NCBI GenBank assembly: GCA_023487445.1
Contig: JAMDBQ010000018.1
Span: 37,200 to 75,269 of the forward strand
Source: Candidatus Martarchaeota archaeon
GTDB lineage: Archaea; Thermoproteota; Thermoprotei_A; Marsarchaeales; Marsarchaeaceae
Length of the DNA: 38,070 nucleotides
Direction: 5' to 3'
Of this stretch, positions 26,083-35,098 are shown in pieces. Under the pieces are notes generated by a model. That model ran no database searches, had not been told where the DNA came from, and saw only the letters and a list, made by a program, of their open reading frames with translations. Both the position numbers and the translations under genes were made by a program. Position 1 is the stretch's first letter. Each line of letters starts with the position of its first letter.

Positions 26083-26211
26083 CTAGTCGAGCTATAAACC
26101 GCTTGAATACTTCAGATCTTGCAAGAGGTGACAGGGGGCACGCAATAACCGAAACAATACGCGCTTTTCCCTAAAACCAAAGGGTTTCCAATCATCGGTG
26201 AAAAATCTAAT

Positions 26212-26853
26212 TTGGATGTCAAGCATATCCGTAAGTTGAGCCATTTGCACATAAGCCAGATCAAGGTTGGACACATGGAGAACTTCACATATATACTCGA
26301 ATCAGCGGGGACAGCCGCCATAATAGATCCCAGCTTCGGGGGTGAAAAACTCAGGGACGAGATCGATCGTAGAAGGCTAGAGCTGAAGTATATATTCTAT
26401 ACCCACCACCACTTCGATCATATTAACGACGGAGAAAACCTTGCGAACAGGTACGGCGCAGAAACCGTGGCACACACGAATTCGCCCGTCAAAAAGGATG
26501 TATCGGTGACCCATGGCCAAAAGCTTCTGATAGGGTCCGAAGAGATCACGGTGATTCACACCCCCGGACACACCAAAGACAGTGTATGCTATTTAGCCGA
26601 TGGCTCTGTGTTTACTGGTGACACCTTGTTTGTAGGGGAGTGTGGCAGAGTAGACTTACCCGGAGGCAGCGCCCAGGAAATGTATGCGAGCCTTTTTAGG
26701 AAGCTCACAAGACTTGGAGACGAAACGGTTGTGTACCCAGGCCACGACTACGGTGCAACACCCACTTCGACCATTGGCCGCGAGAAAAGACAAAACTACG
26801 TGCTAGCTCCCCGAACGCTTGAACAGTTTCTGGAGTTCATGTCGTCCCCTTGA
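26212..26853 (+). CDS. Metallo-beta-lactamase-fold hydrolase (persulfide dioxygenase/glyoxalase II-like)
   Basis: The 213-residue protein has the full metal-binding set: THHHFDH (H65, H67, D69, H70), H120 in HTPGH, D137 in FTGDTLF and H178 in YPGHDYG. The segment following the Asp, GECGRVDLPGGS, and the late TSTIGREKRQNYVL are shared with archaeal and bacterial members of the ETHE1/SDO and hydroxyacylglutathione hydrolase group. In a genome with a TusA-DsrE system, oxidation of protein or low-molecular persulfides is an attractive role, but thioester hydrolysis cannot be excluded. The start TTG 26212 is uncertain; ATG 26275 would remove the first strand. The stop overlaps the hutI start (TTGA). 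Confidence 0.87.
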   Translation: MDVKHIRKLSHLHISQIKVGHMENFTYILESAGTAAIIDPSFGGEKLRDEIDRRRLELKYIFYTHHHFDHINDGENLANRYGAETVAHTNSPVKKDVSVTHGQKLLIGSEEITVIHTPGHTKDSVCYLADGSVFTGDTLFVGECGRVDLPGGSAQEMYASLFRKLTRLGDETVVYPGHDYGATPTSTIGREKRQNYVLAPRTLEQFLEFMSSP

Positions 26854-28079
26854 AAGTCGACAAAATAGTTACTGCTGGTAGGGTTTGCACCCCCACCCGC
26901 GTTACAAGGCTGGGTGAAAGTCAAGCGGTCCTGAGTATAGAAGACGGAGCCTTCGCGGTTCGTAATGGTAGAATCGTTGAAATCGGCGAAAGATCTAGGA
27001 TAACATCGAAATATGAGCCTGCGGAAACCCTAAGATTCGACGACTACCTGATAACACCGGGTCTTGTGGATCCACACACCCACCTGCTTTACATGGGCAA
27101 CCGCTCGGATGAGCTTGAACTCAAGGTGCAGGGCTTGACCTATAGGGAGATCGCCTCCCGAGGGGGCGGAATCATGCGCTCTGTCCGTGATACACGTCGG
27201 GGGATAAACGAGCTAGAAGCCACCGCAAGGAAGCGTCTGATCAACTTCTACAAGTGTGGCACCACCACACTAGAGGTCAAGACGGGTTATGGCCTGAGTT
27301 ATGAGACCGAAGTGTCCTGTGTAAACATATTGAGCTCCATAGCAAACAGGGGGGAAATGCGGATCAAAAAGACTCTGCTTTCTGCACACATGGTCCCGGA
27401 TGATTACAGCGACTCTGACGCCTACCTTCACCAGGTCGTGTTTCCTACTATAGACTACTGTTCCGAGGCAAAGGCGGTGGATTTCGTAGACGTGTTCTGT
27501 GAGGAAGGCTACTTTGACGTAGAGTCAACCCTGGCAGTGTGCTCGTACGCCAAGAAGGCGGGTTTCAATATAAAGCTGCACGCCGATGAATTCAAGGACA
27601 CGGGCGGGGCTCGGGTGGCAGCGGACCTCCGGGCTGTCTCCGCGGATCACCTCGGGCATTCCTCGAGATCCAACCTTAAACTAATGGGTGAAAAGGGGGT
27701 TGTCGCCGTGCTTCTCCCACTGCTTTACCACTCAAGCATGATGGACGCTCCCACCATAGACAAGTACAAAGGAGTGTCTCTGGTGGTGGCCCTGGGAACA
27801 GATTTCAATCCCAACAACCCAGTGGACTCGCAGCTAACCGTGATGAACCACGCGTGTCTTCGAATGAAGATGAGTCCCTGGGAAAGTTTTTGCGGAGTAA
27901 CCATAAACGCGGCAGCAGCCATCGGTGCTGAACGGGAAGTGGGTGCTCTCCAACCCGGCTTCTGCGCGGACTTTGCTGTATATGACTCTGACGGTGTTCA
28001 GGACCTGATAATGAGGTGCGGCGCTTCTCCTCTGGTGTGCTCATATATTTCCGGAGAGAGGGTCGCGGGTGTCAGCTGA
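26850..28079 (+). CDS. hutI: Imidazolonepropionase
   Basis: The 409-residue amidohydrolase matches HutI in length and motifs: metal site DPHTHLLYMGNR (H76, H78), GIMRSVRDTR, substrate region EVKTGYGLSYETE, metal His H244 in KLHADEF, H267 in ADHLGH, and D318 in GTDFNPNNP. HutI opens the imidazolone ring in histidine degradation to give formiminoglutamate. No hutH, hutU or hutG is in the window, so the rest of the pathway must be elsewhere or the substrate may differ. It begins at TTG 26850, overlapping the stop of the metallo-beta-lactamase gene, and its TGA shares bases with the ATG of the recombinase (TGATG), so three genes are translationally linked. Confidence 0.92.
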   Translation: MKVDKIVTAGRVCTPTRVTRLGESQAVLSIEDGAFAVRNGRIVEIGERSRITSKYEPAETLRFDDYLITPGLVDPHTHLLYMGNRSDELELKVQGLTYREIASRGGGIMRSVRDTRRGINELEATARKRLINFYKCGTTTLEVKTGYGLSYETEVSCVNILSSIANRGEMRIKKTLLSAHMVPDDYSDSDAYLHQVVFPTIDYCSEAKAVDFVDVFCEEGYFDVESTLAVCSYAKKAGFNIKLHADEFKDTGGARVAADLRAVSADHLGHSSRSNLKLMGEKGVVAVLLPLLYHSSMMDAPTIDKYKGVSLVVALGTDFNPNNPVDSQLTVMNHACLRMKMSPWESFCGVTINAAAAIGAEREVGALQPGFCADFAVYDSDGVQDLIMRCGASPLVCSYISGERVAGVS

Positions 28080-29371
28080 TGCCCTCTAAGATCGGAAACC
28101 AGGAAAGCGTAAAGAGGTGGCTCAACAGGGTAATGACTAGACGTACGAGATCTGAGGGTACAGCCAAAATTTACTTATGGCATCTCACAAAGTTTTGCGA
28201 GTGGGTGAACAAGACTCCCGATGAACTCATCATCGATAGGAGAACCACCATAGAGTCGCAGGTTCTGGGCGTCAGACGCACACACGAGGACTTGTTGACC
28301 GAGTACTTCGGCCACCTTGAGTCCAAGAGAAAGCTTGCTAGGAACACCGCGCTTGTAGCGCACGCGGTCATTCGTAGCTTTTACAGGGCAAACTATGTAC
28401 CGCTTGACGTTGACACCCCGGAATCGTGGTCGGTTAGAGCTGAAAGAGTGCCCAGCCGCCAGGAATTGGCTGACGTGGTTCACAGGCTCACGTCTCCCCT
28501 TCAGAAGGCGTTAATCTTGTTTTCCGTTCAGTCGGGTCAGAGAATCGGCGTGATCAGGTCTTTGCGGTACGCCATGGTAAAGGATGCCCTCGCTACGGAT
28601 AAGGCGTCGGCGGTTAGTGTTCCAGCAACACTCAGAGACGCGTCAGGGGTGAGCGTGAACAAGAGAAGGCAGACCTACGATTTTTTCATAGGCAAACAGG
28701 CGAAGGATGCGCTGCATGAATACTTCAGTTTCAGGGGTGACTTGAGGGATGCAGACCTGGTGTTTGTGAGTACGAAGAAACACAGGGGTAAACCTGCGCC
28801 CCTCGATGACGAACAGGCTAACAGACTCATACGGAGAGCATTTGTCGAAACCGGTGTGTACACTGCTTCGGAGGCGAGATTACTGCATCACCACTCGCTT
28901 CGAAAGTTCTATCAGACAAGCATGGAGCAAGCAGGTGTTGCACCCACATGGTACGAGCAGATGATGGGTCATGTGCTTCCACGAACACAGAAGGCGTATT
29001 CAAAGCCGAGCAGGGAGCAGCTTCGAGCCGCATATGAAAGGGCTGAGCCGTTCCTCAGCCTCGGACCGCAGGAGCCTGAGCAGCAACCGAGGGACTCCGC
29101 CGCGGCTACGCAGGATGTCTCTAACGTAGCCGAAAGAGCTTGGGAACACGGTGTTGACCGTGGGGCCCGCGGAGTAGAGAATAGTTTGCCCCGAGTAGCG
29201 GGGCGGGGAATCCGAGACCATGGGTCAGCCTCAGAGTCAGTCGGTGTTAAGCCAAGGGTTCTGAACAAGGTAGTTAAGGAGGAGGAAGTGACAGTGTACC
29301 TCGACGATGGATGGGAGTTCGTGGGTCAACTTCCGAGTGGAAAAATCGTTGTGAGAAAACGTTCAGAGTGA
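28079..29371 (+). CDS. Tyrosine recombinase (XerA/integrase-like) with C-terminal extension
   Basis: The 430-residue protein has an N-terminal SAM-like core-binding domain (about 10-110) and a catalytic domain (about 125-320) with all the catalytic residues: R155 in SGQRIGV, H272-x-x-R275 in HHSLRKF, H298 in MMGH and nucleophile Y307 in KAYSKPS. Archaeal XerA proteins are about 280-300 residues; here about 100 extra residues follow, a low-complexity Arg/Gly/Glu stretch and then a compact end, VYLDDGWEFVGQLPSGKIVV. ATG 28079 overlaps the hutI stop (TGATG); the frame also extends upstream inside hutI but without homology. No attachment site, direct repeats or mobile-element cargo were found, so a chromosomal role is as likely as mobility. 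Confidence 0.88.
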   Translation: MPSKIGNQESVKRWLNRVMTRRTRSEGTAKIYLWHLTKFCEWVNKTPDELIIDRRTTIESQVLGVRRTHEDLLTEYFGHLESKRKLARNTALVAHAVIRSFYRANYVPLDVDTPESWSVRAERVPSRQELADVVHRLTSPLQKALILFSVQSGQRIGVIRSLRYAMVKDALATDKASAVSVPATLRDASGVSVNKRRQTYDFFIGKQAKDALHEYFSFRGDLRDADLVFVSTKKHRGKPAPLDDEQANRLIRRAFVETGVYTASEARLLHHHSLRKFYQTSMEQAGVAPTWYEQMMGHVLPRTQKAYSKPSREQLRAAYERAEPFLSLGPQEPEQQPRDSAAATQDVSNVAERAWEHGVDRGARGVENSLPRVAGRGIRDHGSASESVGVKPRVLNKVVKEEEVTVYLDDGWEFVGQLPSGKIVVRKRSE

Positions 29372-29434
29372 TCGTTTTGGACTCCGATTTCAACCGGACA
29401 CAGTTTCAAACGGGTTGCAGGCCGCGTTGACGCA

Positions 29435-30604
29435 TTAGGGCGACGCCTTTTCGCGTCCGAAAAACACTTTGTAAAGTACCAGGTTTGCCAGGTTTACGGG
29501 TACCGCGAGCAGAAAAGGCAGTTCAAGAGGAAATCCATCTAAAGCGTAGCCGGTGAGGAACGTGGCCGCGGACGAGGGCAATAACCTTGAAGCTTGGTTG
29601 ATGCCGGTTGCAGAGCTCCTTTCCGCCTCGGAGACCATTCCCATCATAAGCGATTGCTGAGCGGGAAGCGCAAGCATCCTGGTGGTGGTGATCGCTCCGT
29701 ACTCCATCACAGCCACTGTAAACGCCGGCGTGAACGGGAAAAGGGCCAGTAGCAGAGTCGAGATACCCCTTGTCACCACAATCATCTTCACAAATCCAAG
29801 CCTTTTGGCCAAGTACGGCGTGACAGGCATAGACAGCGATGAAGCAAGCGTACCAGCACCCATGGCGTCTCCTACGAGGCCGTTGGATACATGAAACACA
29901 GAGTGGAACAGTATTGGGAAGAACGGCGTTACGAGACCCTGTCCGAATCCGTTGAGCATCCCTGTCACCGAAAATTTTGCTATGGCTCCGCCGGAGCTGA
30001 TTTTACCCAGCCTTATTTTCTGTCTTCCCTGCCTTTCCTTGATGAACACGGTTACGAGGGTCGAACCCGCGGATAGTATCAATCCATAGGTGAACAGTGT
30101 TTGGAAGTCTGCGAGGTTAACGAGGTATGCTCCTGCGGACGACGCCATCCCTCCTAGTAGGCTTGTGTAGCTGTACACCTGGGTTAGTTTCCCCGGTGGA
30201 GCCTTCTCAGCTAACAGGGCGTTCTGCATCGGAGCAACGTAGCTCCCCACTCCCCCACCTACGGTTCCGCCGGCTAGGCCGAAGCTTCCCAGCACCGACG
30301 CCGATACTATGTCGATGTACCCCCTTTCCGCTAGCAGCAGGAGGCAGGACACAACAAGTAAAGAGTTACCCATAACAAGCATCGGTTTTCTCCCAAAGAT
30401 ATCTCCCGCGAACCCGAAAACAATCGTTAGCATGGGGGCCGCGAAACTCGCTATTCCGAAGACGACGCCTATGTTCAGATAGGAGTACCTGAGTACCTCA
30501 ACCAAATATAGCGACACGGCTACATTGAGGAAACCGGCTGCAAAATTACGCAGAACTCTACTCCCAACTATCAGTGAAAGGTCCCTGGTGAGCCACCCCG
30601 TCAT
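29435..30604 (-). CDS. MFS-family transporter
   Basis: The 389-residue protein has about twelve membrane helices. The motif-A-like GDIFGRKPML follows helix 2 (about 66-75), and a helix with AGGTVGGGVGSYV is typical of the substrate-translocation half. The middle loop is basic (KERQGRQKIRLGK), dividing two six-helix halves. Substrate cannot be inferred. It is convergent with the recombinase gene and lies 52 nt behind the amino acid permease gene on the same strand, so the two could be co-transcribed. Confidence 0.88.
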   Translation of the reverse strand: MTGWLTRDLSLIVGSRVLRNFAAGFLNVAVSLYLVEVLRYSYLNIGVVFGIASFAAPMLTIVFGFAGDIFGRKPMLVMGNSLLVVSCLLLLAERGYIDIVSASVLGSFGLAGGTVGGGVGSYVAPMQNALLAEKAPPGKLTQVYSYTSLLGGMASSAGAYLVNLADFQTLFTYGLILSAGSTLVTVFIKERQGRQKIRLGKISSGGAIAKFSVTGMLNGFGQGLVTPFFPILFHSVFHVSNGLVGDAMGAGTLASSLSMPVTPYLAKRLGFVKMIVVTRGISTLLLALFPFTPAFTVAVMEYGAITTTRMLALPAQQSLMMGMVSEAERSSATGINQASRLLPSSAATFLTGYALDGFPLELPFLLAVPVNLANLVLYKVFFGREKASP

Positions 30605-30656
30605 CTGCGGTCACCAGGAATGGTGGCTCCGGCATCTATGAGTGCGTCATATGAAT

Positions 30657-32051
30657 TCAGCCAACCGCGCCCCCCTCGTACTCCACGTTCTCGTTAAACA
30701 ATATCTCCTTAATGTCACCGTACAGGTATCCAGCGATCAGCCAGGCGAATGCAACGTAGACGTAGATGGGCGCCGCCGACCCTATTGAATAAATCAAGTC
30801 CGTAAGGGATATTGCGGCTGCTGCTATACCCACAACTGATTCACCGATGGAACGGCTTAAACTCCGAACATAGAAGGTCGCTGAGGACCTGACTGAGCCC
30901 AGTGAAAGCCTGATCAGTGAGGCGTTTGCAGCCAGGTGGATAAGAAGAGAAGATATACCCGTGATTACGCCTAATGCGACGAATGCGTCGAACGCAGGAA
31001 GCGTCACGCTGAGGATTACCGATACTAGAAAATAGGGTATGGCTACAGCGGTAATAGCCTTGATGGGGTGCCCCGCCCGGGTACCCGCCAATCCATGCGG
31101 AAACGCATTGTCAGAAGCCATTTTGAATAGTGTCCTTGACGAGGCGGTCATAAATGCGGTTACGGCGAGCACGCCGTCGTTTAGAAAGGCTACGAGTAGC
31201 ACTGGAGCGAGCGCACCACCGATATTTTGGGTGAACCATCCAACGCTCAGTAAATCCGATGGTGAACTCATATGCAAGCCTGCGTTGAGGAAGGAGTATA
31301 TGAAAACGGAGGCAAGGAGGCCTCCCGTTGAGATTACCGCGAGAACCGTTTTCCCCACAACTTTTCTGGCGTTGACAACCTCACCCGAGACGGGTGTCAG
31401 AGAACCGAAACCGGTTGGGATAGCTGACGCGAATAGAACCGCGAGTCCCAGCCTACCCGGTGTCACTTGGGATCCGAACCGCAGTGGGTCATAGAGGTGG
31501 AAGTGTGTAATCGAAAGCATCGCGAATATCAACGCCGAGATGACAGCCAGCTCCAAGGAGCCCGCTATGACGGCAAACCTCGACGAGATCTTTACACCCT
31601 TAAACACTATGAATGTTGCTGGAAGAAGAACGCCGATCGCGGTGTATACGGGTGGAACACCGATTAGCTGGTTTAACACATATGAAACCCCCACCACATA
31701 GGCGCACCCATAGAGCACCGAATAGAAGAGGTACATCCACCCCGTCTGGAAGCCGAATCGCTGCGAAAGGGAGTGTAAGGCATAAGCGTAGTACCCACCC
31801 GTCATCGTGAACCTAGTCGAAAGCCTGTAGACGACGAGTCCGTTGAAAAGTACGAGGACGGTGCCAAGCACCATTGCCACGGGGGAAAAGAGGCGGGCGA
31901 CGGATATGACTGCTACGCCGTACGTGAAAAGGCTGAGGAAAGGAGATTGGCCGCCGAACGCCATGAAGAACGCGTCCTTGGCCGAAAGCCTACGGGGTAG
32001 ATCGTCAACGGATCCTCTGGCCAAAGAAACAAGACCCTTGGTTTTACTCAT
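30657..32051 (-). CDS. APC-family amino acid permease
   Basis: The 464-residue protein has about twelve helices with the APC landmarks: a glycine-rich unwound helix 1 (MAFGGQSPFLS), FTMTGGYYAYAL after helix 2, and SGEVVNARKVVGK (about 224-236), the cytoplasmic loop after helix 6. It probably imports an amino acid or amine with a cation. It lies 44 nt downstream of the CbsB-like gene on the same strand and may be part of a long transcript; a metabolic link to histidine breakdown (hutI nearby) is only a guess. Confidence 0.88.
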   Translation of the reverse strand: MSKTKGLVSLARGSVDDLPRRLSAKDAFFMAFGGQSPFLSLFTYGVAVISVARLFSPVAMVLGTVLVLFNGLVVYRLSTRFTMTGGYYAYALHSLSQRFGFQTGWMYLFYSVLYGCAYVVGVSYVLNQLIGVPPVYTAIGVLLPATFIVFKGVKISSRFAVIAGSLELAVISALIFAMLSITHFHLYDPLRFGSQVTPGRLGLAVLFASAIPTGFGSLTPVSGEVVNARKVVGKTVLAVISTGGLLASVFIYSFLNAGLHMSSPSDLLSVGWFTQNIGGALAPVLLVAFLNDGVLAVTAFMTASSRTLFKMASDNAFPHGLAGTRAGHPIKAITAVAIPYFLVSVILSVTLPAFDAFVALGVITGISSLLIHLAANASLIRLSLGSVRSSATFYVRSLSRSIGESVVGIAAAAISLTDLIYSIGSAAPIYVYVAFAWLIAGYLYGDIKEILFNENVEYEGGAVG

Positions 32052-32095
32052 CCAGGCCTACCCATTTCCTCGTTGTAGGTGTTGCCTCCCACCGT

Positions 32096-33112
32096 TCAAC
32101 CTTTAAGTCTAACTGATTTTTCCATGTTAGGCGCGTTTCCCCCGCGGGGGTTCGCGAGCCATATACTCGCCATGGCCGCCGCAAGAGATGGAAGCAAAAT
32201 GTAGGTTGTGACAGTCTCGGAGGCGTAGACAAAACCGGTGATGATCAGCAGTAACCCGGTTAAACCCGCGAAGGTGGTGTTTTGACCGCCCCGCATTGCC
32301 AACAGAAAAAGAGCGGTTATAAATGAAGCTATACCCGCGAAAACAACCAAGGGCACCAAGGTGTCGGTGACCCCCAGAAATCCAAAGTCATAAATGATTA
32401 TGGTTCCCAGAACTATAGATGACCCGGGAAACACGTTTGCCATAACAGCATACTCGATTGCCACCCCCACCAACAGGGCGGCTACGTAACCCCATCTGAT
32501 ACCACCCTTTTTCCCCAGTATCCGGTAACCACCCGCGGCCGCAAACAGCAGACCCCCCAGCGTCCCCGCATAGGGTTCTGCGGCTGCGCTGAAGCCGCCG
32601 AGAGTGGACCAGCCTTCGCCGCCGAAGTTTGCGGTTACTATGTTACCTACGAGGAACAGGATTCCCAGAAGCTCGGTTAGAAGCATCACCGCCAGGGCTA
32701 ACCCCATTAGATCTCTGTGTTGTAAAACGACCAGGGCTGCGAATATAACCGAACACGTAACTAGACCAAGAAGGATGAGGCTCTCACCAGCTGAGGAGGA
32801 TTGAAATATTGAGTTAATCCCTTCCTGGACGTGCTGAACATCCATTGCAACAGCTACCACTGCTCCCAGAGCCGACGCGTAGAGTGACGCCGTAGCGAGA
32901 AGTCGAGTGCTGGGCTTCAAAATTCCCGAGGCTAAAAGCGCCGCGGGGGCGAGCAAGGTGAGTACCCCAAACGAGTATCCTCCTATTACGTAGAACGCCC
33001 TGATAGCCGGCGAAACCTCTGCTATGTTCACTCCTGCACTGCCAAGCGGAAGAACCGCAGCCAGAAACTCTCTGTTGAAAAACGCTTCAACGAACGCGGT
33101 CAGGCATACCAT
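32096..33112 (-). CDS. Polytopic membrane protein, candidate CbsB-like partner
   Basis: The 338-residue hydrophobic protein has about nine or ten helices, few charged loops and a basic end (EKSVRLKG). No sequence motif identifies it with certainty. I relate it to CbsB only by size, hydrophobicity and its position directly behind the CbsA-like gene, as in Sulfolobus cbsA-cbsB loci. Potential heme-ligand histidines are scarce: H93 in MDVQHVQEG and one in VLQHRD. ATG 33112 follows a seven-T tract, so the gene may have its own promoter or a later start. Confidence 0.6.
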   Translation of the reverse strand: MVCLTAFVEAFFNREFLAAVLPLGSAGVNIAEVSPAIRAFYVIGGYSFGVLTLLAPAALLASGILKPSTRLLATASLYASALGAVVAVAMDVQHVQEGINSIFQSSSAGESLILLGLVTCSVIFAALVVLQHRDLMGLALAVMLLTELLGILFLVGNIVTANFGGEGWSTLGGFSAAAEPYAGTLGGLLFAAAGGYRILGKKGGIRWGYVAALLVGVAIEYAVMANVFPGSSIVLGTIIIYDFGFLGVTDTLVPLVVFAGIASFITALFLLAMRGGQNTTFAGLTGLLLIITGFVYASETVTTYILLPSLAAAMASIWLANPRGGNAPNMEKSVRLKG

Positions 33113-33113
33113 A

Positions 33114-33122
33114 TAAAAAAAG
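33114..33122 (-). terminator. T-rich tract after the CbsA-like gene
   Basis: The minus strand carries a run of seven T between the CbsA-like stop (33169) and the CbsB-like start. It could end or attenuate the oxidase operon transcript. Confidence 0.35.
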
Positions 33123-33168
33123 GTTTAAGGAGTTGCCTACTCACCAGGTTGTCCACGGATAAGGTCGC

Positions 33169-34827
33169 CTAGATAAACCTCTTCAAGCCGTACGCCCCCA
33201 GCCCTAGAAGCATAGGTAGGATACCCAAGTATTGCTGAATGCCAAGGGGACCGGACGCGGAGCTGGGTGGCTGAATGTACACGTTCCACCACAGCGATAT
33301 AGACTTGAAGTCAACAGATTCTCCTATAGCTCCTTGGAACCAAGCGAACGCGACGTGGTATGTTCCACCGGGGGCTAACTGGATCTGGTAGTGTGATTCA
33401 CCCTGGCCGTCCGACACACCCACTGTACTGAAGGTTCTCGCGTACTCCAAGGTGAGGTAGGTCTGGCCGTTGGGGGCAGTCGCCAAAGTGTCGCCTGTAG
33501 CAACCACCGAGGGGTTCCACAACTCGCTGGGAGTGTATTGTCCCTGAAGCCACTGCCAGTTGGTTATACTGGGGTTGTTGAGTGCGGGAAAAGTCGTAAC
33601 GAAGGGTATACCGCCGAGATAGTAGATTGAGGATCCGTTAACGTACATGTCGGCGACGAGTCCCTGGTGGGGGAGATACCCCAAGTTGAGCGGGTCCTTG
33701 TAGCCGGGGTAGTGAGTGTAATTCGCCATGGTCCAAGATATTCCCCCGGGCAGACCCATGAATCCTGGGAGATTCGCCAGAATGCCGGCGTAACCAGCGT
33801 CCAAGGTGTTGTTGGATCTTGGGTTACTGTTCCAGTGCCAAACCTCTACTGCCCCCGCGGAGAATGCGCCGCTCGTGCCCAGAACCATGTGGGGAGTGTA
33901 TGCAACCTTGAACCAGTCGTTGGGGACGCCGCCAAGGTCCCACATTACGGCTGCTCTGAGCGGATATAGATAGGTTGAGTTGTGGAAGAGGTCCACATAC
34001 TCCCCCGTATCCTCAGGGTAGAAGAGGTTGTATGCAGCCTGAGGCCAGATGGAGTTGTTGATACCGTAGGATAGTATTTGACTTGGAGAGGTTATATCCA
34101 CCGTGCCAACCGACGGAATGTTGGCGGATATGTCAAGTGATGTGATCTGAATCGGGGCACCACCGTTGAGGGGGTTGCCGTATTGGTCGATAGCGCCGCT
34201 TACCCACGCCGTTAACGTACCGTGGCTCTTAGTCACATATATCTGCACTGGGTTACCCATGGTTTCACCTGGCGGATACGATATTTCGTTTTGCTGGTAG
34301 CTAATCGGAACACTTTTGACCGTTGTAGTCGACTGATCATGTGTAGAATAGGTTATATTCACGAAATAATTCGACGTGGGGAAGAAGTTGAACGGGGCCC
34401 AAATCCTCCCCTGGGGAGTGCGTTCACCTGACGGATTCTGATACGCCGTCTGAATCTCGCTGGGTGTTCCCAGGACCACGCCGTGCATCAAAACCATGAT
34501 ATACGGTACTCCGTCAACGTAGGTCCACGCCATTTTCACCTGAATTGACGTGGTGTGCCCTGCTATGCTTCCGGGAGCCGGAACAGTTGGCACAAGAGGC
34601 ACAGTGGTGTAGGGGATGCTTGCCCAGTACTGCTCTTGGCCAGGGTTACCCAAGCCAAGCTGAGCATTGGGGACGTAATACGCTGTCATTGTTGTGGCTG
34701 ACTGACTTGCGGCGTCCAAGGCGTTATCCAGCCCTATCGCGAGTCCTCCAACCAACAGTATGAATATGAACCCGTATACCCCTAGCCTAAGATACTTGGA
34801 GTTCTCTTTTTTGTATTCTTCACTCAT
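33169..34827 (-). CDS. CbsA-like cytochrome b558/566 subunit (DOMON/ethylbenzene dehydrogenase-type heme domain)
   Basis: The 552-residue protein has a membrane anchor at each end (about 14-33 and 530-548) and a large outward domain rich in N-x-S/T sequons, the architecture of Sulfolobus CbsA. Segments resembling the ethylbenzene dehydrogenase-type heme b fold are IQVKMAWTYVDGVPYIMVLM (about 95-114), AAVMWDLGGVPNDWFKVAYT (about 307-326), AVEVWHWNSNP and a late YHVAFAWFQGAIGE. His and Met candidates for axial heme ligands are present (for example M311 and H344) but cannot be assigned. It likely carries one heme b outside the cell and moves electrons to or from the oxidase. It overlaps the small two-TM gene by 8 nt. 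Confidence 0.72.
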   Translation of the reverse strand: MSEEYKKENSKYLRLGVYGFIFILLVGGLAIGLDNALDAASQSATTMTAYYVPNAQLGLGNPGQEQYWASIPYTTVPLVPTVPAPGSIAGHTTSIQVKMAWTYVDGVPYIMVLMHGVVLGTPSEIQTAYQNPSGERTPQGRIWAPFNFFPTSNYFVNITYSTHDQSTTTVKSVPISYQQNEISYPPGETMGNPVQIYVTKSHGTLTAWVSGAIDQYGNPLNGGAPIQITSLDISANIPSVGTVDITSPSQILSYGINNSIWPQAAYNLFYPEDTGEYVDLFHNSTYLYPLRAAVMWDLGGVPNDWFKVAYTPHMVLGTSGAFSAGAVEVWHWNSNPRSNNTLDAGYAGILANLPGFMGLPGGISWTMANYTHYPGYKDPLNLGYLPHQGLVADMYVNGSSIYYLGGIPFVTTFPALNNPSITNWQWLQGQYTPSELWNPSVVATGDTLATAPNGQTYLTLEYARTFSTVGVSDGQGESHYQIQLAPGGTYHVAFAWFQGAIGESVDFKSISLWWNVYIQPPSSASGPLGIQQYLGILPMLLGLGAYGLKRFI

Positions 34828-35098
34828 TTTCAGTTCCCTCCGATTCCTGAGTCATCTCAGCATCCATAATGGTTACAGGATCCTTGTGATCAGCTATGAG
34901 CAAGTGAACCGCGAAGTAAAGCACTGCTACACCCACCAGCGTAACGAACACGTTGGTTGTCACCGCCGGCTGCGAAGCAAGCACCAAGCCGTTGATGTGG
35001 TTGTGAACCACGCCGTACTTGACCTTAACAAATACCCCGGCCACCGCCAATATTAATCCGAGTACAACCAACCCCAACCCAAGAGTCCTATGATTCAC
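34820..35098 (-). CDS. Small two-TM protein in oxidase operon
   Basis: The 92-residue protein has two hydrophobic helices (about 6-26 and 46-68) separated by a loop with VVHNHINGL, and an acidic tail ([10 protein letters not shown]). It overlaps oxidase subunit II upstream by ATGA and the CbsA-like gene downstream by 8 nt, so it is surely translated with them. Small two-helix subunits are common in archaeal oxidases; the function is otherwise unknown. The His-x-His in the loop might bind metal or heme, but this is speculative. Confidence 0.75.
   Translation of the reverse strand: MNHRTLGLGLVVLGLILAVAGVFVKVKYGVVHNHINGLVLASQPAVTTNVFVTLVGVAVLYFAVHLLIADHKDPVTIMDAEMTQESEGTENE

Noticed and set aside
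28016-28078. Upstream extension of the recombinase frame inside hutI.
   Set aside because: Lies wholly within hutI coding sequence; ATG 28079 with TGATG overlap is the natural start and begins the core-binding domain.
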